Shown here piece after piece: positions 23,100-33,317 of a stretch of DNA of 64,000 nucleotides. The translations under genes and the position numbers were made by a program. Numbering within the stretch: position 1 is the first letter of the stretch; each line of letters opens with the position of its first letter. The stretch is from Diphasiastrum complanatum (lineage: Eukaryota; Streptophyta; Lycopodiopsida; Lycopodiales; Lycopodiaceae): NCBI GenBank assembly GCA_029204225.1, contig CM055100.1, forward strand, positions 17,993,650-18,057,649, in the 5' to 3' direction. The notes beneath the pieces are model-generated. The model saw only the letters and a list, made by a program, of their open reading frames with translations. It ran no database searches and was not told the origin of the DNA.

Positions 23100-24633
23100 G
23101 ATTGGTTGCTAATGCTTGGCTTGATTGGTTGTCACAATATATCATTGGTTGCTCCTCGGCTTCCATGACTTGCAACTTCACCAAAAGCCTCTTCAACCAT
23201 AAGATCTCCTTTGTTGTTGATGTTAGTGCCTTGTATTCCGACTCAGTTGAAGATAGAGAAATAGTATCTTGCTTTTTGGAAAGCCAAGACACTATGCCAT
23301 TGCAAAGAAATGTAACAAAAGCACTTGTGGACCTCCTATCCACTTTATCACCTACAAAATCAGCATTCGAATATGCCCTCAAGGCATAATTAGATCCATC
23401 ATACAAAATGCCAAAGTTCTTGGTGGCCGAGATGTATCTCAACACCCTTTTTGCATTTTTCCAATGACAAACCAATGGATTTTGTATAGATTCGCTTAGT
23501 TTACCCACACTATAACTTAGATCAGGCCTAGTTATAGTAAGATAGATCAAGGAGCCTACAAGTCTTCTATATAGTGTGATGTTCTCAAAGGATGCTTCAT
23601 CAACACTATTAGAAACTTTTACATTTTGCTCTATAGGAGTTTCTACTCCTTTACAATCTTTCATTTCAAACTTTTCTAAAATAGAAGAAGCATATTTGGA
23701 TTGACAAATAAAACTCAAATCTTTTCCTCTTGAAACTTTTATTCCTAATATGAAATGAAGATTTCCAAGATCCACCATCTTAAACTCTTTAGACAATGCT
23801 ACTTTCACTTCTTGTATACCATCATGATCATTTCCACTAAGGATAATGTCATCTACATACAAAATGAGAATGATGACTTTACCGTCATTGAATCTTAAGT
23901 ACAAAGAAGGATCATAAGCACTTACAACAAATTTTATAGAGTTCAAGAAAGCAGTCAACCTAGAGTACCAAGCTCTAGGTGCTTGCTTAAGCCCATAAAG
24001 GCTTCTTGGCAACAAACACACTTTTTCTTCTTGATATTCTTTCATGAAGCCCTCGGATTGCCTCATGAAGATCTCCTCTTCCAAATAACCATTGAGAAAT
24101 GCATTAGTCACATCAAGTTGAAACAGAGGCCAAAATCCACTACAATGGCCCAGTTGAAATCTTGTGTTATGATTGGCTAGTTTCGAGTGTACATTGTGAT
24201 CTGCGACATTGGCGTTCCTTCTTGGCATTGGAACATAATATGGGTCCACTCGGATTTGACGTGGACTTGCCACATGACTTCGAATAGCCTCAGGATTTCT
24301 CTCGAATATCGATAAACGCCACTTGGGTTTTTCACCAAGAGTAGGTATGGATTCGATTTGTTTGCCTTGTAGCCCTGATGCTTTGATCTTTAGAACCCAA
24401 ACACCCCATCGAATCAATAGCAACAATATCTCATTGAAACATTCCCGATATCCAGGAAAGTCGTGCATCGTCCACATCAAGATCCCCTTTACCACAAAAT
24501 GTCTTTGTGTGCCTGGTCTTGATATATTGGTCACTTGAACTCCTTGCCATAGAATATTTAGCTCATCTACCAAGGGACTCCATATACACATCCATATTTT
24601 TGGCCTTGTATTTTCTTGGGATAAGAAGGGCAA
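23083..24633 (-). CDS. Chimeric 516-codon ORF: CACTA Tnp2 / unnamed domain / copia RT-RNase H
   Basis: One uninterrupted frame. Residues about 13-65 (SPLVDELNILWQGVQV, VVKGILMWTMHDFPGYREC) are CACTA Tnp2. Residues 78-140 (WVLKIKAS, KWRLSIFERNPEAIRSHVAS, VDPYYVPMPRRN) match the C-terminal domain of the unnamed ORF at 32939-33169. Residues about 170-510 are copia RT and RNase H: FQLDVTNAFLNGYLEEE, CLLPRSLYGLKQAPRAWY, YVDDIILSG (catalytic YVDD at 259-262), SKKQDTISLSSTESEYKAL and CDNQSSQALATNP. The final SIIQ and stop come from the 540-bp repeat. RT lacks its first block, so it is probably inactive. The open frame across two foreign junctions is unusual. The start Met was taken as the first in frame; expression is unknown. 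Confidence 0.8.
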   Translation of the reverse strand: MPFLSQENTRPKIWMCIWSPLVDELNILWQGVQVTNISRPGTQRHFVVKGILMWTMHDFPGYRECFNEILLLLIRWGVWVLKIKASGLQGKQIESIPTLGEKPKWRLSIFERNPEAIRSHVASPRQIRVDPYYVPMPRRNANVADHNVHSKLANHNTRFQLGHCSGFWPLFQLDVTNAFLNGYLEEEIFMRQSEGFMKEYQEEKVCLLPRSLYGLKQAPRAWYSRLTAFLNSIKFVVSAYDPSLYLRFNDGKVIILILYVDDIILSGNDHDGIQEVKVALSKEFKMVDLGNLHFILGIKVSRGKDLSFICQSKYASSILEKFEMKDCKGVETPIEQNVKVSNSVDEASFENITLYRRLVGSLIYLTITRPDLSYSVGKLSESIQNPLVCHWKNAKRVLRYISATKNFGILYDGSNYALRAYSNADFVGDKVDRRSTSAFVTFLCNGIVSWLSKKQDTISLSSTESEYKALTSTTKEILWLKRLLVKLQVMEAEEQPMIYCDNQSSQALATNPSIIQ

Positions 24634-25190
24634 GCATTAGGGGCCGCTTCTTGATACTTAGCCAAGGGGGAATGTTGTAATTACAAGGACAACCGGCCAA
24701 GTGGACCATGATGTGGAGTGCAATCTGAATGGATTCACACCATCCATCACCAATCCCAAATGCAAGTGGCTTGAATGCCTTGTGATAAGATCCTCTATGG
24801 ACTTGCATTTAAACATCTGGCGCATCCTAGGTATGATGGGAAAATGTCTTACCACTTTGGCGGGTATGGTCTCTCCTTGTAGATCTTGCTTGTAGCGGTG
24901 TTCCCCATAGCATGGACACGTGCTTGCCTCCTCAAACTCATCTCAGTATAAAATGCAATCATTGGGACATGCATGAATACTCTTGTAATCCATGCCGACC
25001 ACATCGTGTACATGGGCATGGTATTCTATGACGTAACCAGGCCTCTGATCCAATCTATGATGGTCAAGCCTCATCGTTTGAAGAAGAAGAATGGGAACTC
25101 GCCATTTGCATCGGTCCACCTTGTCAAGTAACAATGGATCACAAACAAAATTAGAGAGCAACATGTGATAAACAAATTGAATACACATAT
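24420..25190 (-). pseudogene. CACTA Tnp2 transposase, frameshifted N-terminal part
   Basis: On the minus strand in order: YKSIHACPNDCILY (24943-25000), VVRHFPIIPRMRQMFKCKSI, MDGVNPFRLHSTSWSTWPVV, NIPPWLSIKKR, LALLIPRKYKAKNMDVYME, then PLVDELNILWQGV continuing into the frame at 24633. These are hallmark Tnp2 (Transposase_21) blocks. Two frame changes and lost residues show decay. The next Tnp2 block lies at 15742-16020 on the same strand. The upstream piece (25188-25060) shows no clear match. Confidence 0.85.
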
Positions 25191-25334
25191 ACCAAATTAA
25201 GAGTGCCGCTAAGCTTGATGTGCATATCAGAAACTAGAATCATATTACCGGTTTATTCATCGACATACACCACGTAACCCAGAAACATAATTTTATTGGG
25301 ATGAGTGATTGAATTAAAGGTCCAGTATCCGACT

Positions 25335-25969
25335 TGGGTTTTAGAGGTTAGAGCTTAGGACTTAGGGTTTAGGGTTTAGGATTTAGAGATAAGAATTTAG
25401 AATTTAGGATAGGGTTTAGAGTTCAGATATTAGGATTTAAATATTAGGGTTGAGGGCCTAGGGTTTAAGGTTCAGGGTTTAGGGTCTAGGATTTTGAGTT
25501 TAGGGTCTAGAATTTAGGGCTTAGGGTTGGGGTCTAGGATTTTGGGTCTAGGGTTCAAGGTTTAGGGTTTAGTGTTTAGGCTTTAAGGTTTAGGGTCTAG
25601 AGTTTAGGGTTTGGGGTTTAGGATTTAGAGTTCAGAGTTTAGGATTTAATATTTTGGGTTTGGGATTTGGGGTTTAGGGTTTAGGATATGGGGTTTAGGA
25701 TTTGGGGTCTAGATTTAGGGTCTAGAATTTAGGGTTTAGGGTTTAGGATTTGGAGTATAGGATTTAGAGTCTAGGGTTTATGGTATATGGTTTAGGATTT
25801 AGGTTTTAGATTGTAGGGTGTAGGGTGTAGGGTGTAGGGTGTAGGGTTTAGGATTTAGGATTATAAATTTTGTGTTCAGGGTCTAGGATTTAGGGTTTAG
25901 AGTATAGGGTTCATGATTCAAGGTTTTAAGTTTAGGGTCTAGGGTCTAGGGTTTGGGGTTTAGGGATCT
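25335..25969 (+). repeat. Interstitial telomere-like tract, TTTAGGG type
   Basis: About 635 bp made almost wholly of TTTAGGG and variants (TTTAGGA, TTTGGGG, TCTAGGG, TGTAGGG). A local run of GTAGGGT repeats about five times at 25815-25842. The G-rich strand is the plus strand. Divergence between units points to an old tract, not a live chromosome end. No gene lies in it. Confidence 0.95.
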
Positions 25970-27036
25970 TGGCAAGGGGACATTGGAATATTAACCCTCA
26001 AAAACTTGTGACTATGAGATCCCACTATTTTTGAAAGGTAGCAATTTCAGAAATCTATGAGGATGTTATATGGATACAATGAAAATTATTGTTGAGTGAG
26101 ATTATAGGTTGATGCCCAAGAAAAGTAGTTGGATGCCAATTATGTCGATGTTTGGAGACTTATAGAATCTTTTAAAGATGAGTATAATTTAGCAGATAAA
26201 AAATAGTTTCGTTCAATGCACTATTCTTTAACAAGGCTAGGGAATATAAAAATCAACCATCTTTGATAATTGGGTGATTTTAAAATGCAACATTTTTGAG
26301 TTGAAAAGTTTTACAAAAATAACCGATGATCCATTAAAAGATGTGGGATATCAAAGGAAAACTGATGGATATGTGAGATTTTAACATTTATTGAGGCCTC
26401 GGAACAGACCACAAAATACTGAAACTAATTCAATGATGGCCTCGAAACAGACCTCGAAATATTGTATCTAATCTGAGGGCTATACCGAGGCTTAGACAGA
26501 TTCTTGCTTATTTCGGAAACTCTGACCATTACTGCAGCATTTTAAAAAAAAAGAAGATGAGTGGGTGATGGTATCAAGGACGTACCTGCCACCTTTGTCT
26601 TTTCCTTTGTATGGTTGCATCTTCCTCACCCTCTTTATCCTCCTCAATCTCTTTATCCTCCTCACTTTTGAATGCTCCTCTTGATCTTGCTCTTTGCTTC
26701 CTCCTCTTGCTCTTGCTCTCTCATTGCTCTTGTTACTCTTTGCTCCTTCCTTGTTCCTCTAGGCTTGTTTCTCCTTGCAAAATCAAGTGGTGAGCTTAAG
26801 AAGAAAAAGGAAGGTGGAGGATCATGTCTTTTACATACCTGCATAAATTTAACACAAAGTATGTCACATTTAGTATAAAGATTATATGAGCAAATTTTGA
26901 AAGAAAGAATAGAGTATTTACAATTACTTACGAGTTTACTATTGGAAATGAATCTAAAGTCTAAAAATATATCATATTGTAAGAGCAACTGTTCCTGCCT
27001 GATGTGATTCAGGCTCCAATCATCTTCCACCTCAAT
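25970..27036. other. No gene seen
   Basis: Short ORFs only. At 26390-26500 the phrase CCTCG(G/A)AACAGACC recurs with other GGCCTCG words; such short recurring words are found near CACTA ends, but no CACTA terminus is seen. Poly-CT-rich sequence at 26600-26760 gives Ser/Leu-rich false ORFs. Confidence 0.35.
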
Positions 27037-28030
27037 TGTGGTAGCCTAGTCGTTATAGATTTTCACAAAATCAATGAATTAAGTAGTATAAAAGGTTTTA
27101 TCGTTCCCCAAGAGAGAGAGAAATCTCTTCTTTTAGATCGATAAGTGTACAAAGCTGATGGATAGATGGTGAATGTAATATTCAAAGCAGAATAGTGCAA
27201 TGACAAATCTGGTTATCCACAGATATTGAGAACATTGATCCAGAAACACCAAGGATAAAATGATTTAGTCAAGTTCTGAAGGTACAAAAGGGTACGTTGT
27301 CTTCCAGACTCTTAGGACAACAATAAGCAAATTAATTTGACAACAACAAGCAAAAAGATTTTTCACAATGGAATCTGTTCGACTTTTGATTCTTCTTAAC
27401 AAGCACAAGGAATTAATTCTTATTGTAGGAAGCAAACAAAGTAGAACATCAATTAAGTTTTTTATCTGAACACATAGCTCATTTAGAATTAAAAGAGGTT
27501 CTATTTAGAATTATGCTTTAGGCTTCGGCTAATTCCCTCTGCACATTAGTTAGAATTGTCGCTCTCCAATGTCGCCTGTAAATCCAGGTTAGAAAAGCTG
27601 AAATTCGGTACAAGTGAAGAGTGAATGCCGCAAACAAATGTCTATCAAAATAAGTTACAGAATAACTCAGAGTGTGTTCGCTCAATTGATAAGAAGTGAA
27701 ACCATAATAGATTACAGAGGAAAGGAATGCACAAGCTATGAAACTGGCTCTCTTCTCTCTATTGATAGCTGAATCTCTACGTGTGTACAATGACTCTGAG
27801 TGTCGCGCTTATAGAGACAAACACTGGCCTAACTGTCGATCACCAACCGTTAGGTTGCCGACTGGGATCAGGTAATGTGTCACTCTAGAACGTTGTCCAA
27901 AAACGTCTCGAGTTCTTTATTACAATGAATTTACAAAATGCAAATAGGCCTTTACATGAATTTGACACTATAACATATTTTCATCTACAGATATTGAAAA
28001 ATTTACAATATAAAACATTTAATTTGGATA
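27037..28030 (+). repeat. LTR-like repeat, copy 2
   Basis: Starts TGTGGTAGCCTAGTCG and follows the copy at 3565-4540 to its right end (AATAGGCCTTTACATG then ATTTGGATAATG). It is directly followed by TGGTATCATAAGCC at 28032-28045, a degenerate Met-tRNA primer site, supporting a plus-strand 5' LTR. The minus-strand ORF 27518-27790 inside it has no recognisable domain. Confidence 0.55.
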
Positions 28031-28710
28031 ATGTGGTATCATAAGCCTCAAGATTTTCCCTTCATTAGAGAAAATATGGGCCCAAAGAGGGCCTATAAGA
28101 AATGCCATGTAGGAGAGAGAAAAATAACTATAAAGTAATTATAATATCATTTTCTAACTTCTTTACGCATCTGCCCACCCTACTTTCCATGTAAATGAAT
28201 GCACCTTAGTTTAGTCACATCAAACTTCACTGGTGCTTATCCATAGTTAAAATATAATTTTTAAAATGCTGAAATATTCCCTCCCAATAGTTGGGAACAC
28301 TCAAAAATTTGAATTAGGAGTGACATTTCTTAAACAAAGCCTATGCCATCTCTATCTCTAGGGTCAAACAAGTGTTTAGCGCCATTTCTATTTCTAGCAG
28401 GGTCGATAGCGCCATCTCCAACTTTGTTATTGTCATTGTGTTGTTTGTTACTATACTATTGTACTGATGACAAAGCTTTATCATCTTCATGTGGATCTGT
28501 CACCAGAAGATGCTTCACTCAGGACAAGAAATTCAAAGCAACCCAAATTGTCAACTTCTGATATGGTCCGATACAGGGAGGAAAAGCTTATATGGTCATC
28601 AGAAACATTGATCCTATTGATCCATGTTCATTGCAACATCCAGATTTTCATTTGGTGAGTCAATTAATAATCTATATGTGTCATAGCAAAAACGGCCTTT
28701 TGGATTACAG
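28031..28710 (+). other. Leader or 5' exon region of the Ulp1-like locus
   Basis: Overlapping short frames (28343-28561, 28467-28658) end near a good splice donor, TTTGGTGAGT, at 28651-28660. An acceptor-like TGGATTACAG ends at 28710. The implied 56-base intron is short for a plant and the phase does not join to the coil frame, so I do not claim an exon. Confidence 0.3.
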
Positions 28711-29520
28711 TGAGAATTTGATGCTCTATGGAAATGCACATTCAATGTAAAGAATACATTATTTGGAAGAGGAATCAAGGAAAATATCAAGGACTATGAA
28801 GAAAAATCCACAAAGTTGAAAACTTGTTTCGATGAAAATGAGATGCTCAAGAAGGAGATGCAAAGGTTGAAATCTTCTTTGCACTATTATACAACTAGTA
28901 ATGATAAGATAAAAACTGCATTTCAATCCATGCGTATCTCATATTTGTCTCTTGTTAAAGATATGGATGTGCTCAACAGAAAGGTCCGAAGCAACAAGAG
29001 AAAAAGGCTAGTAAACAAGGATATATGTGATTCATCATCCAAAGGAAGTATAGAAAAAGACGAATCAATGCATTCAAATAAGTTATAGCTCATTTGGTAT
29101 TAAATATTGCTTGAACTTTTTGATTCATTCATAATTACTAGTTTTGTTATTTATTCATTTCAACTTTCTATTGATTTGCTTATTATGTTGCTATGAATAC
29201 TATGAGTGTCCTAATTTCTACTGACATTTTCATGAATATTATGTTTGCAATGCAGATCAGCATTGGTTGCTGAAGACCATTTGGCCGATGAGATTTCCAT
29301 TGGAAACTCACTAGGTTCTATCTTGACTTCTAAATCTATGAAATCAATGTTAAACAATAATAAAATGAAAAAGGCTTTAGTTACTAATAGCATTATGAAT
29401 GAAGTTGGAAAAATATTAGACACTACATTGGTTCAGGGGGCATGTGAATTTTCTAGCATCAATAGAGAAGCATATGCAACAATGTTTAAGATGATACAGG
29501 AGGCATTTGTATAGGTATGT
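28711..29520 (+). pseudogene. Ulp1-like locus, N-terminal coiled-coil exons
   Basis: The frame from about 28714 reads EFDALWKCTFNVKNTL and then KDYEEKSTKLKTCFDENEML, a charged helical stretch, followed by a basic patch RKVRSNKRKRL. After a gap with an acceptor-like TTTGCAATGCAG at 29254, a second open block (29255-29514) reads ALVAEDHLADEISIGNSLGS. It ends in a stop directly at a consensus donor (TAG|GTATGT). That stop may be a mutated CAG at the exon end. No domain is recognised here. The link to the peptidase downstream is by proximity and strand. Confidence 0.4.
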
Positions 29521-29752
29521 ATTAAGAAGTTTCCAATTCCACGACTATTTCATCTTAAAAAAAAATAGAAACATGTTAAACCAAGGTATGCAGGCAATAA
29601 TTGGTAATCCATCTCATATCAATGAAGTGTATTGCTCGAAAGAATAATGTCCAGCACATAACAACTCCAACAATCTATTTATTGATATTAATTAGCTACT
29701 AACATTTATCATAAATTTTTATGGTATTACAAACGATAATGTCAATAACAAG

Positions 29753-30580
29753 TTGATAGTTGTTCTCAAGTTAGATGAGTCTGAAATTATAAAAGGACGC
29801 AAAATGGAGAAAGTCAGTCTTACGATCATGAATGGAGCACTTTTAAATTCAAAAGACTCAGAAGGCCTCAACTTCAATGTTCAATCAGAAAATGATATCT
29901 GGTGGTTCCTAGAGCTCCTTTCGGCCGATCTATTAGAAATGTCACACTGGGATTTTGTTATTCTCAAAAGACTTCGGGACCGTTATTTGGTCTGCATGTG
30001 GATAACGCCAGCACCTCCAGAGACCTGCCTCTGGATATATCAGACTTGCCAACTATCTCTAGGAGGAAAAGGAAGCAGTCTGTCCCTAAGAAAACTGGAT
30101 CTCAAAGGCCAGTTGCAGAGTTATCCCTGGCAAGAGACCCCGCATCTTCCTGAGCTCTGAATCAAATGCTGGAGAATCTAATTCAGACCGAGAGTCACCC
30201 TATCCTCCTCGTGTTATTTGTCCAGCTCCTCAGAAGGTTTCTTCACCAGAAATGATGATTTTCCAAGAGGAGTTCGACAAAATAACCAAAAAATCTTTAA
30301 ATATTGTGTCTACGTCTCTTTCTCTCCTTGTACATAATCTTTTTGTCAGAATTCCATATGATCCTAACCAAATTTATTCTGATTCTGACCATTATGACCA
30401 ATACGAGGCTTACTTAGCTGATAAAATTGATCTGCTCGGCAATTATTTTGATTTCTTTTTTTCATATTCAAATAGAAGCTATAGATTAGGTCCCAAATTT
30501 TGTGCAAAGAGGGTTGTATATTTCATTGAATGCAATCCAATGGCAAAAGTTTATTTGATTCCATATGAGAATAAGTAAGG
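29753..30580 (+). pseudogene. Ulp1-like locus, middle region
   Basis: Frames shift between 29753-30160 and 30180-30578. Visible parts are a basic, possibly nuclear-localising ISRRKRKQSVPKKTGSQRP, an acidic/Ser-rich SESNAGESNSDRESPYPP, then SLLVHNLFVRIPYDPNQIYS and YLADKIDLLGNYFDFFFSYS. The last frame ends at a GAGAATAAGTAAGG donor-like site. I recognise no domain. It sits just before the peptidase core, as the variable N-terminal part of Ulp-type proteins does. Confidence 0.4.
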
Positions 30581-30589
30581 ATTGCTACT

Positions 30590-31042
30590 TTGCTTTTGTT
30601 GCTCTAATTTGGATGATTACTCATGTTCAAATGGATTCTAATTTTTATTTTGATTATTGCAATTGGCATTGGAGCTTGAACATTCTTTTTATAAAGATAA
30701 ATAAGGAGGGAGTATCAAATTTTCTGTGTGTAAAAGTAGACTCAGCTAATAATACACATAGAGAATTTGATTCTCTACTTCATGATGTTGTTCGGGAAAT
30801 ACCAACAACATTGAACTCAATTGGAGAGATAACCATTAAATCTCTCAAGGTATATACAATTTATCTCTGATATGCATGTATTTTTTTTAGTTTAAATCTA
30901 TCATCATAGCATAAATAAATTTTCTGTCATTATAATACTAATTTTCATTCAATATATGCAGTGTGTACAACAAAGGGATGCTTTTAGTTGTGCATGGTTC
31001 GTCCTGTACAATACAAAGCTCCTTTTTGAGTGGTATAATTGA
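30590..31042 (+). CDS. Ulp1/C48 SUMO-protease-like catalytic core with intron
   Basis: Exon to 30849 reads NWHWSLNILFIKINKEG (catalytic His context, compare HWSL-x-I-I-C in ULP2-type enzymes) and LCVKVDSANNTHREFDSLL (Asp). A phase-0 GT-AG intron at 30850-30961 follows. The next exon, from 30962, reads CVQQRDAFSCAWFVLYN, matching the oxyanion Gln and catalytic Cys motif (Q-Q-x-x-x-x-D-C-G-x-F-x-L). The usual DCG is SCA here. A stop follows at 31040. C48 peptidases cleave SUMO or related modifiers; plant MULE and CACTA elements often carry such domains, so this may be element-borne. The substitution next to the Cys and the nearby stop make activity doubtful. Confidence 0.6.
30850..30961 (+). 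other. Predicted spliceosomal intron, 112 bp, phase 0
   Basis: Donor AAG|GTATAT and acceptor ATATGCAG|TGT. It is AT-rich, and removing it joins the His/Asp exon to the Gln/Cys exon in frame with no stop. It carries in-frame stops if retained. Confidence 0.6.
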
Positions 31043-31130
31043 CAAGTCCATGTAGATATAAAGGTAATATTTTGTTCATTTGTAGTTCATTTCATTCTGA
31101 TTCTTATTTCTTACTATCATTGTTTGTAAT

Positions 31131-31540
31131 TTGTTGATTCACGTATACATCGTCGGGAGTGTACAGTTCACTCTTGAGCTATACATTCCTGACGATGTAT
31201 ATAGATTTCGGCAAGAGTTGATCAGAACATATGTACAGAATGGTGTAAGAGTTATGCCTGAAATCAAGGGCTCGAAAAAACAAGCTGCTCCCGCCTTAAC
31301 AGCCTTTCAGGTTGCTCAGGATGCAGATATAGTTATATATGATAAAAATGTATAGAAGTCCTTCCCAATATAGAGGAAGGCAAAATTATAGGAGGGAGGC
31401 ATGTTGTCTTAAAAGACATAGAAGTCCTTTCCAAAACAGAAGAAGGCAAAATTATAGAAGAGGTGATTGTTGCCTTATTAGTTCCTAATATTGACATTGA
31501 AAATATAGAAAAAATTATTGAATATGAATTCATTTGTAAA
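31131..31540 (+). pseudogene. Ulp1-like locus, C-terminal part with 22-codon duplication
   Basis: 31131-31355 reads FTLELYIPDDVYRFRQELIR, similar to the C-terminal FR-x-E/x-L helix of Ulp1-type domains. A frame change at about 31352 leads into IEVLPNIEEGKIIGG and, 66 bases later, IEVLSKTEEGKIIEE. The frame then stays open to a TAA near 31542. The 66-bp tandem duplication is in frame. Confidence 0.45.
31353..31465 (+). repeat. 66-bp tandem duplication
   Basis: GAAGTCCTT at 31355 and 31421, with GAAGGCAAAATTATAG following in both units. The period of 66 keeps the frame. Confidence 0.75.
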
Positions 31541-31544
31541 TAAC

Positions 31545-32480
31545 AATACATAAAAAAAAAAAAATACAATCTTATATGTAAACAACCCATTTATGGGATT
31601 TTTATTGATATCAATATAGATTTTTACAATAATGTAGTGGGTTTCTTTCCTTGCCTAACCTGAATCAAAGATCTAGTCAATCTAGCATGAAAGAGACGGA
31701 GTTAGTTGTCACGCGTAGGTTCGCTCCCATGAGAGCGATAGTAAAATTCAGATTTCAACATGAATAGAGGATCTAACACTAACATCCATTAACACTAAGC
31801 ATTAACACTACATCCATTAACCCTACTCCATTAACCCTAAATTCACAACAATGATAGAAACTTACTCTACTCTCTCTCCCTTTCTCTCTCACCAAAGCAT
31901 AAGAAATAGCAATCCCAATAATGATCAAATCCAACAATTAGCAAATACCAAAGAAAGCATGAGAAATGGAAGAAAAGAGAGGAAGAGCAAGGACATTCAT
32001 CAATCCATTTCTAAAGAGAACCAATCTGCTTTATTGAAATGAGGAAATGAACATCAGGAGCAACTCGAGTTGGTCCCTTTTTATAGTAGAGAGGAGGACC
32101 CTGGCCTCTGAATCCTATTGGTCCAGTCTTGCCTCTCTTTTTATTTAAATTTAAAAAAGTGTGAGAACCATCAAAATTGGAGGGAAACCCAACTTTATTC
32201 AATAACTTGACATTTAGGCCCTGCGACATTAAAAGTCCCGCAAAAAGGCCTAAAGTCCTTTATTAACTTTTAACTAATCAACCAAATAACTATGTGATCA
32301 CTGGGTTGGAATTACACACACAGGGTGCCAAATCCCTCTCACTTATTAACTAGGGTTAGGGTTGTCTTGGGATCCACAAACCCTCCAATAGTATCCCCCA
32401 CCAAAACTGGTGGCGGTTCCACGACACCTGCAATATGCAGTTATTGGGGACTTTTATTGGCTTCGCGCCGAATCTTAATT
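31545..32480. other. No gene seen
   Basis: AT-rich. The phrase CATTAACACTA / CATTAACCCTA recurs about five times at 31780-31845. Short ORFs only. Confidence 0.4.
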
Positions 32481-33210
32481 AAATGATACTGCACCTTCTC
32501 CATAAAGTCAAGGCATGCAGTATTGAGATCCAAGTTGTGTGGCAGAAAACAACGGTGGGATCCGGCAATCCACTTGGAAGTTGTCCATGAGGTGAAGCGG
32601 GATTCTCAAGAGCCTCCCATCATAGCTGCACCGAAATACAGTCGAACAATCGGCAGTTGATCTTTGATTTGCTCTAAGGCCATCGACTTATTTGGATCAA
32701 ATGCCAGGGTAGGAAGGCACTCATTCCATTTGGTTGCCACTGACGCCAACAGAGTTAGATCTTTAGCAAACATTGCCGATTGTCGCACCGTTGGATCCGG
32801 AGAGTGGACATACTCTCTCTGATATGCTTGTAAGACACGGTGGAAGTCCACTGAAATGTCCCAGCTGTAAGGCTGATGGATGATTGGCCAATTGGGCGTA
32901 TGGATGGTGATTTTTTCCATAGCCAATCCCAAATCTTTTCATTTATGTCTTCGCGGCATTGGCACGTAATAAGGATCTACCCGCAACTGGCGAGGGCTGG
33001 CGATGTAACTCATAATTGATTCTGGAGTTTTCTCAAAAACCGTGATTCTCCATGTTGGATGCTCTCCCAGTGCAAATATTTTGTCCAATTCTTTGCTGGC
33101 ATCGATCTCGGAGGTCTTAAATTTCAGAACCCATCCACCACGCGAGGACTCATGCGGATGTTGCTTCAAGAAGGTCTGGATCTGGTCCTCGACGCTGGTG
33201 GGCCTTCTGA
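32480..33210 (-). pseudogene. Unnamed ORF family, C-terminal domain (copy gamma)
   Basis: Minus-strand blocks 33169-32939 (GGWVLKFKTSEI, TWRITVFEKTPESIMSYIAS, VDPYYVPMPRRHK) and, after one stop, 32932-32606 (SWDISVDFHRVLQAYQREYV, ATKWNECLPTLAFDPNKSM). They match the domain at 14287-15375 and residues 78-140 of the chimeric frame at 23083-24633. A following part to about 32480 (LDFMEKVQYHLIKIRREA) is in a different frame. Function unknown. The order coil then this domain is the same in copies alpha and beta. Confidence 0.6.
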
Positions 33211-33317
33211 ATAAATGTCTTGTCCTTGATGAGGATGGAATCGCTTGTACTGCCGGATGGTTGGCGGTTGATCTGCTAGATCTGGAGCTCCCCCTTGGTC
33301 CATGCTCGAATCAATCC

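Noticed and set aside
26611-27030. Ser/Leu-rich and Glu/Lys-rich ORFs, possible signal peptide
   Set aside because: Composition follows a CT-rich tract on both strands, with no conserved motif.
28467-28710. First exon and 56-bp intron of the Ulp1-like gene
   Set aside because: The splice signals look good, but the reading phase does not join the coil exon and the intron is shorter than usual in plants.
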